A stretch of 64,000 bases of DNA from Psychrobacter immobilis (lineage in GTDB: Bacteria > Pseudomonadota > Gammaproteobacteria > Pseudomonadales > Moraxellaceae). Both the position numbers and the translations under genes were made by a program. Positions 17,324-26,979 of this stretch are shown here, in pieces (the first letter of the stretch is position 1; each line of letters opens with the position of its first letter). The stretch covers positions 310,001 through 374,000 of the forward strand of contig CAJHAA010000001.1 in NCBI GenBank assembly GCA_904846265.1, read 5' to 3'. The notes beneath the pieces are model-generated. The model saw only the letters and a program-made list of their open reading frames with translations, was not told where the DNA came from and did not search any database.

Positions 17324-18130
17324 CTAAACGGTGATAAATCCTGTCATATACTGTACGGCATTACCAGAAATCATTACTCTATCACCTGCGACCACACAGT
17401 CTAGAACCCCGCCGCGACGTGATGCTTGATAAGCGACCAAGTGATTTTTACCCAAACGCTCAGCCCATAATGGTGCAAGCCCTGTATGAGCTGAACCCGT
17501 CACTGGGTCTTCATCGCCACCATTGGCTGGCCAAAAATAACGTGAAATAAAATCATAGTTTTTGTAGTCAGCAGACTTAGCCTGACAAGTCACCACCACA
17601 TCTAAAGGCGCAAGCTGTTTTAGCTGCTCGTTATCACGCGCTACTGTTAATACGTCGGACTCAGCATTATAAATCACAAAATAGGCTTGAGTATTTTTAT
17701 AGACTTCAACGGGTGCAATAGATAGTCCTGCAAGCAAGCTATCAGGGATATTATCAACTTTCTCAGGCTTAGTATTAGGAAGGTCCATTTGTATCTTGCC
17801 ATCGTCTGTTTGCACAATGGTCAATATACCAACCGCTTTGGCTGAAAATTTAATACAGTCTAAATGAGGGTTTTTGTTAAATAATACAAAGGCAGATGCT
17901 AGCGTTGCATGTCCACAAAATGCAATCTCAGTGAAAGGTGAAAACCAGCGGATATGATAAATGTCTTTATCATCAAGAACCATAAAAGCTGTCTCAGATA
18001 AATTATTCTCAAAAGCGATAGACTGCATCAAATCATCACTTAACCAATTATCTGTAATGATAACCGCCGCTGAATTTCCTTTAAAAACGGTATCCGTAAA
18101 AGCATCAACGACATTTATTTCTAGCTGCAT
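17324..18130 (-). CDS. PhzF family isomerase/epimerase
   Basis: 268 residues with the PhzF fold hallmarks: VVDAFTDTVFKGNSAAV at the N-terminus, ENNLSETAFM with the catalytic Glu46, FCGHATLASA, and GGDEDPVTGSAHTGLAPLWAE. The family includes phenazine isomerase and diaminopimelate-epimerase-like enzymes acting on small amino-acid-like substrates. There are no other phenazine genes here, so a phenazine role is unlikely and the substrate is unknown. Cytoplasmic. It lies between the cupin gene and ynfA. Confidence 0.85.
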   Translation of the reverse strand: MQLEINVVDAFTDTVFKGNSAAVIITDNWLSDDLMQSIAFENNLSETAFMVLDDKDIYHIRWFSPFTEIAFCGHATLASAFVLFNKNPHLDCIKFSAKAVGILTIVQTDDGKIQMDLPNTKPEKVDNIPDSLLAGLSIAPVEVYKNTQAYFVIYNAESDVLTVARDNEQLKQLAPLDVVVTCQAKSADYKNYDFISRYFWPANGGDEDPVTGSAHTGLAPLWAERLGKNHLVAYQASRRGGVLDCVVAGDRVMISGNAVQYMTGFITV

Positions 18131-18203
18131 TTTATGTTCTCGCTTTATTTTTATAGATCTATGGTTTTATAGCTTTATGAATTTTATGGTGTTACTGGCA
18201 ATA

Positions 18204-18533
18204 TCAATCAACAATAAATAGCTTAGCGCCTATCTTCGTTGACGAACGATGCGCAATCGTATTGTCCGCCACTTGATAAGTCATGCCCGCTGTTAAAGTG
18301 AAAGTGCGACCATCTTTTAATTCGGTGTTCAGCTCGCCCTCAACACAGAATAAAATATGTCCTTTATCGCACCAGTGATCGGCAAGGTAGCCTGCGGAGT
18401 ACTCAACCATATGCACATTGATATTGTTAAATTCGCAAGTCTTCCAATACCCCGTCCCCGTTTCACCTTTGTTTTCTACCGCTTCTACTGTCGTCCAATC
18501 GGTAATAGCAAAAGGTATATTTTTCATTTCCAT
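18204..18533 (-). CDS. DHCW-motif-type cupin protein
   Basis: 109 residues, single cupin barrel. The stretch GYLADHWCDKGHILFCVEGELNTEL fits small cupins known for a DHCW motif, here present as DHWCDKGH. The His, Cys and Glu residues in that strand could bind a metal. Function of the family is unknown to me. It is in a tight co-directional run with the methyltransferase-like gene upstream and phzF downstream. Confidence 0.75.
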   Translation of the reverse strand: MEMKNIPFAITDWTTVEAVENKGETGTGYWKTCEFNNINVHMVEYSAGYLADHWCDKGHILFCVEGELNTELKDGRTFTLTAGMTYQVADNTIAHRSSTKIGAKLFIVD

Positions 18534-18594
18534 AACGTCATCTCCCTGATTTTATTGTTCATTTATTTATCATCAAATCTTTACTTATTACACC

Positions 18595-19056
18595 TTAAAT
18601 CCAGCGCCGCACTTTATTGAGATAATCCTGATAAGTTTTGCCAAATTTCTGTGCCATCATGCGCTCTTCTGGCTGGATTTGAAAGCGCGTCATATAAAGT
18701 ATAAAAATGGGCAATAATACAAACGCCAGAAAGTGAGAAAAATAGAACGCCCAGCCTAATAATATAAGCACCAAACCCACATACATCGGATTGCGGCTAT
18801 ACTGATATACGCCGCTGGTCACTAAACTAGAGACCTTCTCTAACGCTTGCGGATTGGGCGTGGTCTGAGCTATTCTAAATTGAGTCACACCCATGATACC
18901 TAAGCTCAGACCCATCACACCCAAAGCCACTGCCAGTGCAGTTGAGCCGTTGAGTGAGAACGTCAAAGCAGGAACCATTTTAGAGACGCCATACATAGCA
19001 GCGGCGGTAATAATCACTTGAGCGACTGGAGGGACTTTAAGTGCTAGAGCGTTCAT
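18595..19056 (-). CDS. Isoprenylcysteine-methyltransferase-like integral membrane protein
   Basis: 153 residues with about four hydrophobic segments. The C-terminal part carries the ICMT/PEMT-type signature: GVYQYSRNPMYVGLVLILLGWA, then PEERMMAQKFGKTYQDYLNKVRRW. These proteins use SAM to methylate membrane-embedded substrates; the bacterial substrates are mostly unknown. First gene of the run methyltransferase-cupin-phzF-ynfA, whose gaps are 61, 73 and 6 bases. Confidence 0.82.
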   Translation of the reverse strand: MNALALKVPPVAQVIITAAAMYGVSKMVPALTFSLNGSTALAVALGVMGLSLGIMGVTQFRIAQTTPNPQALEKVSSLVTSGVYQYSRNPMYVGLVLILLGWAFYFSHFLAFVLLPIFILYMTRFQIQPEERMMAQKFGKTYQDYLNKVRRWI

Positions 19057-19381
19057 GATTAGACCTCATAGAGCGTTAAATGAAAAACCTCAACAGTGAG
19101 TGCTCATTATACCTGTTCACTATTTTTGTTTTAATTCTTACTTTTAGCCCTTGACTATTTAAACCGTCAAAAAATAATTGTTTTCACCTTTTAGATGTCG
19201 CTATCCTTTATTTTTATTCTTTGCTCGCTAACCATACCACTGTATTTATACGGTTAACTGGGATTGTTATTTATCAAAATAACGCCATTTATGTAAAGTA
19301 AAAACATATATAAAAATATAATACCTCATAGAGTATTATGTCTTAAAGTTGTATTTAAATTTAAATGAGGAAACTGGCATC
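19057..19381. other. Intergenic region upstream of htpX
   Basis: About 325 AT-rich bases between divergent genes. A 33-base frame beginning at TTG 19349 is an artefactual extension of htpX. No convincing heat-shock promoter could be picked. Confidence 0.4.
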
Positions 19382-20296
19382 ATGATGCGTATCGGATTGT
19401 TCTTATTAACCAACTTAGCGGTGATTGTAGTATTTAGCATCGTATTTGGTATTTTATCCAAATTTTTTGGAATTGGTGGCGTACATGGCGCAGGCGGGCT
19501 AAATTACACCAGCCTTGCCATTATGTGCGGCGTGTACGGCATGGTTGGTTCGATGGTATCACTATTTATCTCGAAGTGGATGGCCAAAAGATCAACGGGA
19601 ACGGTGGTTATTGAAACGCCAAGCAATGCCACTGAAAAATGGCTGGTAGATACGGTCGCCAGACAAGCGCGAGCGGTAAATATTGGCATGCCAGAAGTGG
19701 GGATTTTTAATAATTCTCAGCCAAACGCGTTTGCCACAGGCTGGAATAAAAACAAAGCGTTGGTCGCTGTTTCATCTGGTTTACTGCAAAGCATGACACC
19801 CGATGAAGTAGAAGCGGTATTGGCGCATGAAATCGGTCACGTGGCAAACGGTGATATGGTCACGCTTGCGCTCATCCAAGGGGTGGTAAACGCCTTTGTG
19901 ATGTTCTTTGCGCGTATTATTGGTAGCTTCGTCGATCGGACGGTGTTTAAAAACACCAGTGATAGCCCAGGTATTGGTTACTTCATCACGAGTATTGTGA
20001 TGGATATTTTACTTGGATTTTTGGCATCTGCCATCGTAATGTGGTTCTCACGTCTACGCGAATTCCGTGCGGATCAGATGGGTGCAAAGCTTGCTAGCAA
20101 AGACAAAATGATTAGTGCGCTTGATGCTTTACGTCCTTCTGAGCAGCGTCCAGATCAAATGCCTGAGAGTATGAAAGCGTTTGCTATTTCATCAGGACAA
20201 TCTACAGGCTTTAGTATCGCAAACCTTTTCCGCTCGCATCCAACGCTTGATGATCGTATTGCAGCATTGAGAAATTATAACCCTAGTGAGGGGTAA
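19382..20296 (+). CDS. htpX: Membrane protease HtpX
   Basis: 304 residues from ATG 19382, matching the E. coli MMRI start and giving a normal first membrane helix. The M48 zinc motif [11 protein letters not shown] is at about 149-159 and the third ligand is in EFRADQMGA. Two N-terminal and two central hydrophobic segments anchor it in the inner membrane. HtpX degrades misfolded membrane proteins alongside FtsH. GAGGAA lies 11 bases upstream of the start. It is a single-gene unit with its own terminator. Confidence 0.95.
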   Translation: MMRIGLFLLTNLAVIVVFSIVFGILSKFFGIGGVHGAGGLNYTSLAIMCGVYGMVGSMVSLFISKWMAKRSTGTVVIETPSNATEKWLVDTVARQARAVNIGMPEVGIFNNSQPNAFATGWNKNKALVAVSSGLLQSMTPDEVEAVLAHEIGHVANGDMVTLALIQGVVNAFVMFFARIIGSFVDRTVFKNTSDSPGIGYFITSIVMDILLGFLASAIVMWFSRLREFRADQMGAKLASKDKMISALDALRPSEQRPDQMPESMKAFAISSGQSTGFSIANLFRSHPTLDDRIAALRNYNPSEG

Positions 20297-20350
20297 TGAC
20301 AGGATCAGCTCCCCTACTTCCTCGTAAGATTAACGTAAAAACCCAGACAT

Positions 20351-20385
20351 AAAAAAAGCCTATCTATAAAAGATAGACTTTTTTG
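20351..20385. terminator. Bidirectional terminator, htpX / carboxynorspermidine dehydrogenase
   Basis: The stem AAAAAGcCTATCT/AGATAGaCTTTTT has one C.A mismatch and flanking A and T tracts. It lies between the convergent ends of htpX (20296) and the dehydrogenase gene (20403). Confidence 0.85.
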
Positions 20386-20402
20386 TTGGATAAAATTACT
20401 GA

Positions 20403-21677
20403 TTAAATATCAAACGCTAACGCTCTGTCCCCTTCGCTATCTTTGATACGCGTTGGCAAACCAATCTTATTCAATAGATTGATAAATGGCTTGGCATCCA
20501 ACTCTTCGACGTTGACCATCTTGCCAGCATCCCACTCACCAGTTGCGACCAGAATCGCAGCAGCGACGGGTGGTACGCCTGCGGTATAAGAGATACCTTG
20601 GCTACCAACTTCGTTATAAGCGTCTTTATGATCTGAGATATTGTAAATAAATACCTCGCTATCGACGCCGTTGATTTTGCCTTTGACTTTGTCACCGATG
20701 CAGGTCTTGCCCGTATAGTTCGGTGCAAGAGAGCTTGGGTCTGGCAGTACCGCTTTGACCACTTTTAACGGAATTACTTCTTGCCCTTCAGCAGTCATCA
20801 CTGGCTGCTCAGAGAGTAGACCCAAACTTTGTAGCACAGTGAATACATTAATATAATGCTCACCAAAGCCCATCCAAAAACGGATATTTGGTACGTCTAA
20901 ATTGGCGGATAACGAATGCACTTCATCATGACCACTTAAATAACTGTTTTGCACGCCAACTACTGGTAGATCGTCAGTACGCTTCACTTCGAACATCTTA
21001 TTAGACTGCCACTTGCTGTCTTGCCAAGAGTAAACCGTACCGGTAAATTCACGGAAGTTAATCTCAGGATCGAAGTTAGTAGCGAAGTATTTGCCGTGGC
21101 TGCCAGCATTGATATCAATGATATCGATATCCGTCACCGAACCTGCATCCATCATATCATAGCCAAGACGCGCATAGGCGTTGACCATCCCGGGGTCAAA
21201 TCCTGCCCCTAAAATCGCCGTGACATTATTGTCCGCACAGCGCTGTTTGCGCTGCCATTCGTAATTGTCATACCATGGCGGAGTCTCGCAAATCTTGCGT
21301 GGATCTTCGTGAATGGCGGTATCGATATAAGCAACACCTGTCTCGATACAAGCTTCCAATACCGTCATATTGATAAATGCCGAACCGACATTGATGACGA
21401 TTTGGATACCCGACTCTTGAATCAGCTGTATCAGCGCCTGAGTATCCATAGCATCCACTTGGTGCGTATGCAATACCGCAGGCTGCTTGAAGCTATTCTT
21501 ATCTTTCACGCTTTGGGCGATGGCATCACATTTATCTTGCGTGCGCGAGGCAATATGAATCTCGCCAAGGATGTCGTTATGCATCGCACATTTATGCGCG
21601 ACCACTTGAGCGACACCGCCGGCTCCGATGATGAGTACGTCTTTTTTGCTAGATTTGGCTTGTTGGTTTGTGTTCAA
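20403..21677 (-). CDS. Carboxynorspermidine dehydrogenase (saccharopine-dehydrogenase family)
   Basis: 424 residues. N-terminal Rossmann motif VLIIGAGGVAQVVAHKC (about 14-30), followed by SRTQDKC and GAGFDPGMVNAYARLGYD, as in the Lys9-like carboxynorspermidine dehydrogenases. It reduces the Schiff base of aspartate semialdehyde with putrescine or diaminopropane to carboxyspermidine or carboxynorspermidine. The pairing with nspC just upstream makes this role far more likely than lysine metabolism. Clear NAD(P)-binding domain, cytoplasmic, full length. Confidence 0.88.
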   Translation of the reverse strand: MNTNQQAKSSKKDVLIIGAGGVAQVVAHKCAMHNDILGEIHIASRTQDKCDAIAQSVKDKNSFKQPAVLHTHQVDAMDTQALIQLIQESGIQIVINVGSAFINMTVLEACIETGVAYIDTAIHEDPRKICETPPWYDNYEWQRKQRCADNNVTAILGAGFDPGMVNAYARLGYDMMDAGSVTDIDIIDINAGSHGKYFATNFDPEINFREFTGTVYSWQDSKWQSNKMFEVKRTDDLPVVGVQNSYLSGHDEVHSLSANLDVPNIRFWMGFGEHYINVFTVLQSLGLLSEQPVMTAEGQEVIPLKVVKAVLPDPSSLAPNYTGKTCIGDKVKGKINGVDSEVFIYNISDHKDAYNEVGSQGISYTAGVPPVAAAILVATGEWDAGKMVNVEELDAKPFINLLNKIGLPTRIKDSEGDRALAFDI

Positions 21678-21794
21678 TGAACAATCCTCCTTTGTGTCTC
21701 TGTCGATACCATCGATAGTGGCGAGTCAAAACAGAAACGAGTGAATGATATGCGTGAATTAAAAAGGAAGACCGAGGAAAACCCACGCACCCGT

Positions 21795-21830
21795 CGGGCA
21801 AAGCACCATTTGATTGTTGGCTTTTGCCCG
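21795..21830 (-). other. Intercistronic hairpin between nspC and the dehydrogenase gene
   Basis: The arms CGGGCAAA and TTTGCCCG flank a loop of about 20 bases, with a GC/GC inner pairing and one bulge. It lies in the 285-base gap between the two polyamine genes. There is no good T-tract, so it may be an RNA-processing or partial-attenuation structure rather than a terminator. The 75-codon frame over this gap is not credible. Confidence 0.4.
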
Positions 21831-21962
21831 TGGCGATTATAACAATTTTTATGAAGACATCGGTAAAAATAATGTATAAAAAACAGACGAGTTAAAGTCA
21901 TCTAAAAACGAACTTAAGTCTTTGTTTTCTAAAATTTAAATCAATTTACCGACACAACTAAA

Positions 21963-23201
21963 TTAAGATAAGCTGGCTTTGTAATCTTGATAATCAAATT
22001 CGCGCTGCACATCTATACTGCCATCTAGACGACGAATCACAATCGCCGGCATATTAACACCATTGAACCAGTTCTTTTTCACCATGGTATAACCTGCGGC
22101 ATTACCAAAGGTTACGGTATCACCTATTTTTAGGTTATTTGGCAAGGCATACTCACCAAAGATATCGCCCGCCAAACAAGAACGACCATAAATAATGGTA
22201 TTATCAGCTGACTCAGCGTTCTCGCTAATGGGTGCGATATTGGTCGGGTCGATATCAAGAGAGGCAATATTCATTAAATCACTATTAACAGCCGCTATCG
22301 GCGCTGACTCACGGTAAATTAACAAATCAAGCATGTGCGCTTCAATGGATGAATCTACTACAGCGAGATTTTTTTCGTTGTGCATAGTATCTAAGACGGT
22401 CGTGACCAATGACCCAGCACCATGGATACTTGCCTCACCCGGTTCAAGATAAACTTGTACCCCATATTTTTCACTAAAGCCTTTTAACCGGTCAGCCAGT
22501 TTTTCTAGTGGATAATCAGGCGCGATAAAATGAATGCCACCGCCCAAACTCACCCACTCAAGCTGCGCTAAAACATCACCAAATCTGTCTTCGATATCTG
22601 CCAAGCTGGCACTAAAGGCTTCAAAGCTGTCATTTTCGCAGTTGTTATGAATCATTACCCCAGTAATGTCATCAAGTACCGCTACAATTTTGTTTTTATC
22701 ATGTTCGCCCAAACGGCTAAAAGGACGCGCAGGATCAGCGATGATAAAAGACGAGTTGCTGGTCTTTGGGTTTAAGCGCAGTCCCACTGGTATATTTTTT
22801 GCCGCTGCTTGACCTTTAAAAGCATTTAACTGTGAGATAGAGTTAAAGATAATTTTATCAGCATAGCTCAATACTTCATCGATCTCATCAGCGCTATAGG
22901 CGACGCTGTAAGCATGAGTTTCTTTTTTATTATCACTGTCTTTACCTTTACCAAAGGTCTCATAGCCCAAACGCACTTCATTAAGTGACGATGACGTTGT
23001 GCCGTGCAAATAAGGCTGCATCACATCAAACACGCCCCAAGTGGCAAAGCATTTGAGCGCCAATAATGCTTTAGCGCCTGATAGCTCACACAGCCGCGAG
23101 ATAATCTGCATATTGGCAACGATTGCCGCTTCATCGAGCAAATAATAAGGCGTGGACGGTAGAGGTGATTGGGTGGTGTTTAGCGAAGTTTTTGCATTCA
23201 T
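21963..23201 (-). CDS. nspC: Carboxynorspermidine decarboxylase NspC
   Basis: 412 residues. Fold-type III PLP decarboxylase: TPYYLLDEAAI at the start, PLP lysine in ALLALKCFATW (K50), HNNCEND, WVSLGGGIHF, YLEPGEA and the active-site cysteine stretch YGRSCLAGD. It releases CO2 from carboxynorspermidine or carboxyspermidine to give norspermidine or spermidine. With the downstream dehydrogenase it forms the alternative spermidine route used in Vibrio and others. There is a 15-residue insertion of Lys/Asp-rich sequence near residue 93. Likely promoter in the 90 bases before the divergent DUF924 gene. Confidence 0.92.
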   Translation of the reverse strand: MNAKTSLNTTQSPLPSTPYYLLDEAAIVANMQIISRLCELSGAKALLALKCFATWGVFDVMQPYLHGTTSSSLNEVRLGYETFGKGKDSDNKKETHAYSVAYSADEIDEVLSYADKIIFNSISQLNAFKGQAAAKNIPVGLRLNPKTSNSSFIIADPARPFSRLGEHDKNKIVAVLDDITGVMIHNNCENDSFEAFSASLADIEDRFGDVLAQLEWVSLGGGIHFIAPDYPLEKLADRLKGFSEKYGVQVYLEPGEASIHGAGSLVTTVLDTMHNEKNLAVVDSSIEAHMLDLLIYRESAPIAAVNSDLMNIASLDIDPTNIAPISENAESADNTIIYGRSCLAGDIFGEYALPNNLKIGDTVTFGNAAGYTMVKKNWFNGVNMPAIVIRRLDGSIDVQREFDYQDYKASLS

Positions 23202-23291
23202 AAGAGGTTACCTAATAGCTGCTGTTGGCATCATGACAGACATAAATATTTGCGCTATAGTAGACTAAATTCATCATAATTAGAATATCTT

Positions 23292-23957
23292 ATGTCACTA
23301 TCAACCGATTATTCCACTGCTACTAGCCAAGCTTATTCATCGCAACTCGACCCAAAAAATATTCATTTAGGGCATCTTGATGCTAATGCGCGTGCAGTAC
23401 TGGAGTTTTGGTTCAACAAAGACAATGAGCAATATTGGTTTGCGCAAAATGATGACTTTGATACGCAGATAAAGGATAAATTCGGTGATATTTGGCAAGC
23501 TGCCAAGCAAGGTGAATGCGTGACATGGCGTATCGCAGAAGCGCCGACGGATAGCAATAGCTCAATCACCGCTTTGGCAGGCAGACTAGCAGAAATTATT
23601 GTCTTAGATCAGTTTTCACGCAATTTATGTCGCGGGCAAGCAGACGCTTTTGCACAAGATAGTATGGCTATCGCATTGGCACAAGAGGCTATTGGACAAC
23701 CACACTTTGATACATTACCGACTGAATGGCGCAAGTTTATCATCATGCCATTTATGCATTCTGAATCATTGATGATCCATAAGCGCTACTTACCATTGTT
23801 TGAAAAATTACATGATGACTATACGCTGGATTTCGAAAATCGTCATAAAGATATCATTGAACAATTCGGTCGCTATCCGCATCGCAATGACATTTTAGAT
23901 CGCGAGTCAACGGATGAAGAAGAAGCCTTCTTGCAACAACCGAACTCGTCGTTTTAG
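23292..23957 (+). CDS. DUF924 family protein
   Basis: 221 residues. It has the DUF924 pattern: VLEFWF near 37, QYWFAQNDDFDTQI, LAEIIVLDQFSRNLCRG, WRKFIIMPFMHSES and FGRYPHRNDIL. The fold is an all-helical TPR-like bundle; the biochemical role is unknown. The first 27 residues are a Ser/Thr-rich extension. It stands alone, divergent from nspC. No Shine-Dalgarno sequence is evident at the chosen ATG. Confidence 0.88.
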   Translation: MSLSTDYSTATSQAYSSQLDPKNIHLGHLDANARAVLEFWFNKDNEQYWFAQNDDFDTQIKDKFGDIWQAAKQGECVTWRIAEAPTDSNSSITALAGRLAEIIVLDQFSRNLCRGQADAFAQDSMAIALAQEAIGQPHFDTLPTEWRKFIIMPFMHSESLMIHKRYLPLFEKLHDDYTLDFENRHKDIIEQFGRYPHRNDILDRESTDEEEAFLQQPNSSF

Positions 23958-23987
23958 CGCTTATATATGTATATAATTGATTGCAAT

Positions 23988-24117
23988 ATGATTTATTCCA
24001 ATATAGTTACTTTGACTCAAAATAAGGGTGAAGTACAAGGCAACCAAGTATAGGCATATATATATTTCAAGCGAGATGAACGCCGAACTTCTTTATAGTG
24101 CAATGGATTGACTATAA
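23988..24117. other. Possible dispersed repeat after the DUF924 gene
   Basis: About 130 bases starting near TTCCAATATAGTTACTTTGA and ending near GCAATGGATTGACTAT, without an ORF. The ends (ATAGT… / …ACTAT) are loosely inverted and the segment reads like a known type of intergenic repeat, but I find no second copy in this window. Confidence 0.2.
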
Positions 24118-24122
24118 TAATC

Positions 24123-24162
24123 AAGCAAGGGCTGAATCAGATAACTGGTTCAGCCCTTGCTT
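24123..24162. terminator. Bidirectional terminator, DUF924 gene / CAP-like lipoprotein
   Basis: A 14-bp perfect stem (AAGCAAGGGCTGAA with its complement) around a 12-base loop, followed by TTATTTT on the plus strand. It lies between two convergent genes. Confidence 0.8.
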
Positions 24163-24243
24163 TATTTTACTTACTCTTTAGATACTTTCGTTGAGATTGG
24201 TGTTTTTATTCAGATTAAGAACACGTCTTAGTTCACCTAATTA

Positions 24244-25473
24244 TTAATTCACTATCCCAGTCGTAAAGGTAAAGCTCTCACGCTCGATAGTTTTATTATC
24301 CACTAAAATATCAAAGCTGACACGGTAGTCACTGTTGCCATGTAAACCACAGTTTTTGCCTTTTTTACTGGCAATCTGGCAGCTTTTTAAATTATCAGTG
24401 ATTGGTAATATAAAAGCCTCGTTTGCTGTTAGTGCATTTGCTGTATTTTCATAGGGATCTTGGCGATAGTCTAGCAGCTCAATCGGTACATCGATATTTC
24501 GCTGGATATCATGGAATATCACATTGCTGATATCAATCGTTTGAGCAGATGGCATATTGATATAAATAGGTTGTCCGATAGGATCCACTCGCAAGTCACG
24601 CCCTGTATGCTTGACAGGATCTGGCGTCTCATTATATAGCGCGGTTACTGTATCCGTCACGCCTTCACATGGATAAGTAAATACGCCTTTAACCGTATTA
24701 TCTTTAGTCGCTTGGGTCGCTGCTGCATGGTTGACCAATACATAACCTTGGTTATTCGCCGCCTCTTTATTGTATGGCTTATAGATAACCACGCCAGCAC
24801 CCGTCACGCTTGCACTAGGCATCATTAATGAACGCAAATGGTAAGGTGCTGCCAGCAGGGACTTTGCCATCGAGCCTGCCACAACATCCGAGCGAATAAG
24901 ATTGCCTGCTGAACTATAATAGATAGATTGGGCAATATTCTCAGTCACACCATATCGTACATTTGGATAATTTGCGTTTGATAAGCGATCGGTAAAACTT
25001 AACCCACCAAAAAATGGATTATTGCTACTGGTAACGCCCGAAATATCTCCAATCTTATTTTCGTAATGCGCACTGAATGCGGTCGGTGAGCTACTGGCAA
25101 AGACGTATTTAATATAATTTGCATGTTTAATGGCAACATCATCAAGCGCGGTATCAACAGATAAGCCGCTCAGACCACAGCTGGTACGTGCCAAACTGAA
25201 CTTATTGTTGGCAATTAATGCAGCCTTTACCTCATTAGTAGCAGTAGTGCTATCAGGTTGATCGTCAACATTATCGCTTGAATTGTCACTTGTATTATCA
25301 TTGGGCTGAGCATTTGGCTCGATAGCAGGTGGGTTCGGGCTTGGCGCATTGGTATTAGAGCTGCTATCAGAGCCACCACCGCCACCACCACAAGCTGTTA
25401 TAAATACTGTCAAAAAAAGCACTGCAGCAAGATTCTTCTGTGGCGTACTTATTAATAGCATACTGAGCGTCAT
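24244..25473 (-). CDS. CAP/SCP-like domain lipoprotein
   Basis: 409 residues. The signal peptide ends in a lipobox (VFITAC, Cys28) followed by a poly-Gly stretch and an acidic Pro/Asn/Asp/Ser-rich spacer to about residue 80. The central region resembles a CAP (SCP/PR1-like) domain: ALDDVAIKHANYIKYV, AFSAHYE, TDRLSNANYPN and VTENIAQS recall the H..N and H.E sites of the family. The C-terminal 130 residues with four cysteines look like an added beta-rich domain. Surface lipoprotein of unknown function. The start has TAGGAT at suitable spacing. Confidence 0.6.
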   Translation of the reverse strand: MTLSMLLISTPQKNLAAVLFLTVFITACGGGGGGSDSSSNTNAPSPNPPAIEPNAQPNDNTSDNSSDNVDDQPDSTTATNEVKAALIANNKFSLARTSCGLSGLSVDTALDDVAIKHANYIKYVFASSSPTAFSAHYENKIGDISGVTSSNNPFFGGLSFTDRLSNANYPNVRYGVTENIAQSIYYSSAGNLIRSDVVAGSMAKSLLAAPYHLRSLMMPSASVTGAGVVIYKPYNKEAANNQGYVLVNHAAATQATKDNTVKGVFTYPCEGVTDTVTALYNETPDPVKHTGRDLRVDPIGQPIYINMPSAQTIDISNVIFHDIQRNIDVPIELLDYRQDPYENTANALTANEAFILPITDNLKSCQIASKKGKNCGLHGNSDYRVSFDILVDNKTIERESFTFTTGIVN

Positions 25474-26051
25474 TTTTTATCCTATAGAATAGTAGCGCGT
25501 ATATAAGTCAATAAATGCCAGCGTTAAGTATGCGGACATAAGCTAAGTAGACTTAAGCTGCTAGGGCGTGTTGAACATTCACAAATGGGCACTGCTGATA
25601 GCTAAAATTGTTCCAGACAAGGCGCAAGTCGACGATAATGTTAATACCTTAGCTAGAATTGCAACGCCCTGCTTGTAAATAGCTGGGGGCAATTTTAGTA
25701 TCAGCCCCAATATTAACAGAAGGGGACAGAACTCTTTTTTGCCGCTTCATTGTTAAAAATATACGCTTAGAATGACTAAACTTACTATTTTTAAAGTCGA
25801 ATCGCCTGCAAAATAGCCCCTGTCAGTGCCATGGTCGAATGTTTGACACGCCCTAATACCACAGTATTGAATTTATTTGTAATGGCATTGTAATACAGTC
25901 CATAAATTTTTACTTGGTGTTTCTTGAAGACTGATACGTTCATTATAGACTGTCTTATTTTTAGTCATGACTATTTTTGCTTAGGCTATTTAAAGAAGCA
26001 CGCTCAGCTCAACGTTTACTTTTAAGTGCTTTATTTTTAAGCGACTTGTTC
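25474..26051. other. Intergenic region holding the 296-bp TIR element
   Basis: About 580 bases without a gene between the CAP-like lipoprotein and rnhB. The centre (25561-25856) is the repeat element described next. The remaining flanks are AT-rich and show no terminator for rnhB. Confidence 0.5.
25561..25856. repeat. 296-bp TIR-bounded element (copy D, best copy)
   Basis: The left end CTAGGGCGTGTTGAACATTC and the right end, read inverted (TTAGGGCGTGTCAAACATTC), match over about 20 bases with four differences. Inside the left half a second inverted pair occurs (GCTAAAATTG at 25591-25600 against CAATTTTAG near 25691). No ORF of useful length. This fits a non-autonomous mobile element or an IS relic. 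Confidence 0.65.
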
Positions 26052-26906
26052 TTAAGTGGCTTTCTCTAATGACTTCCTGACTGGTGCAAAACTACGTCTA
26101 TGCGCAGATAATACGCCGTATTTTTCGATCGCCTCCATGTGTGCACGTGTTGGATAGCCTTTATGTTTGGCGATACCGTATTCTGGATGCTCAGCATCAA
26201 GCGCATACATGGCTTTGTCACGGCTGACTTTGGCCAATATACTGGCGGCAGCAATGCTGGTATGACGCGCATCGCCCTTTACCCATGCTTGGCAATCGAT
26301 AATAGATTTTTCTATCCCCAGTTCAGCGAGCATTGCCTCATTTAATTCAGTGCAGCGATTACCATCGAACAAAACTTCGACCTGCCTCATAGAGTGGACA
26401 AGATGATGAGCAATGGCTTTTAACAACGCTTCGGTACATAAGCGCATACCGAGCATCGTTGCTTGCAAAATATTGACTTGATCGATGACCGCTGCTGGGA
26501 TCTCGGCGACAACATAACCAATAGCATGCTGCTGAACCAACGGATAAAGACGGTCACGCTTCTTTTCACTCAGCTGCTTGGAGTCGGTCAAGATAGATAA
26601 TGGCGTGTCCTTTAATGGCTGCATCTCAATCAATCCTGACCAAGTTTTAGGCAATATCGCAGCAGCCACATTGACGCTACCGAGCAACGGCCCACGTCCT
26701 GCTTCATCAACGCCTATTTGTAGCGTTGACTGCTGTAAGCCTTGTTCCACCTTGATCGGATACTGAGTAAGTAGCTCATCAATATATACCTGACCCGATA
26801 AACGAATAGGCTCAACCAGCTGTAGATATTGACCTTTGATATCAATTTGCTCAATACTTACTTCAATCGGGGTGACAGATTTGTCGGTTTGGTACTGGTT
26901 ACTCAT
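26052..26906 (-). CDS. rnhB: Ribonuclease HII
   Basis: 284 residues. The catalytic core begins at [16 protein letters not shown] (D67, E68), with VLFDGN and [21 protein letters not shown] supplying the other acidic residues, and AHRRSFAPV at the end. RNase HII removes ribonucleotides and RNA from DNA duplexes. About 60 residues precede the core, an extension absent in E. coli (198 aa). No internal ATG with a better ribosome site was found, so the extension may be real. It follows lpxB by 73 bases, the usual lpxB-rnhB arrangement. Confidence 0.93.
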   Translation of the reverse strand: MSNQYQTDKSVTPIEVSIEQIDIKGQYLQLVEPIRLSGQVYIDELLTQYPIKVEQGLQQSTLQIGVDEAGRGPLLGSVNVAAAILPKTWSGLIEMQPLKDTPLSILTDSKQLSEKKRDRLYPLVQQHAIGYVVAEIPAAVIDQVNILQATMLGMRLCTEALLKAIAHHLVHSMRQVEVLFDGNRCTELNEAMLAELGIEKSIIDCQAWVKGDARHTSIAAASILAKVSRDKAMYALDAEHPEYGIAKHKGYPTRAHMEAIEKYGVLSAHRRSFAPVRKSLEKAT

Positions 26907-26979
26907 AGGGGCGCGGTATCTTTGTTATTAGGTATCATTGTGATTAATAGAAGAAGAAATGATCGCAATCAATAATGGC

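Noticed and set aside
17324..18130. Phenazine biosynthesis cluster suggested by the PhzF homologue
   Set aside because: No phzA-E or phzG genes nearby; PhzF-fold proteins are common in bacteria that make no phenazine.
21674..21901. 75-codon frame between nspC and the dehydrogenase gene
   Set aside because: It overlaps the intercistronic hairpin and the dehydrogenase start and has an implausible Cys/Arg/Phe composition.
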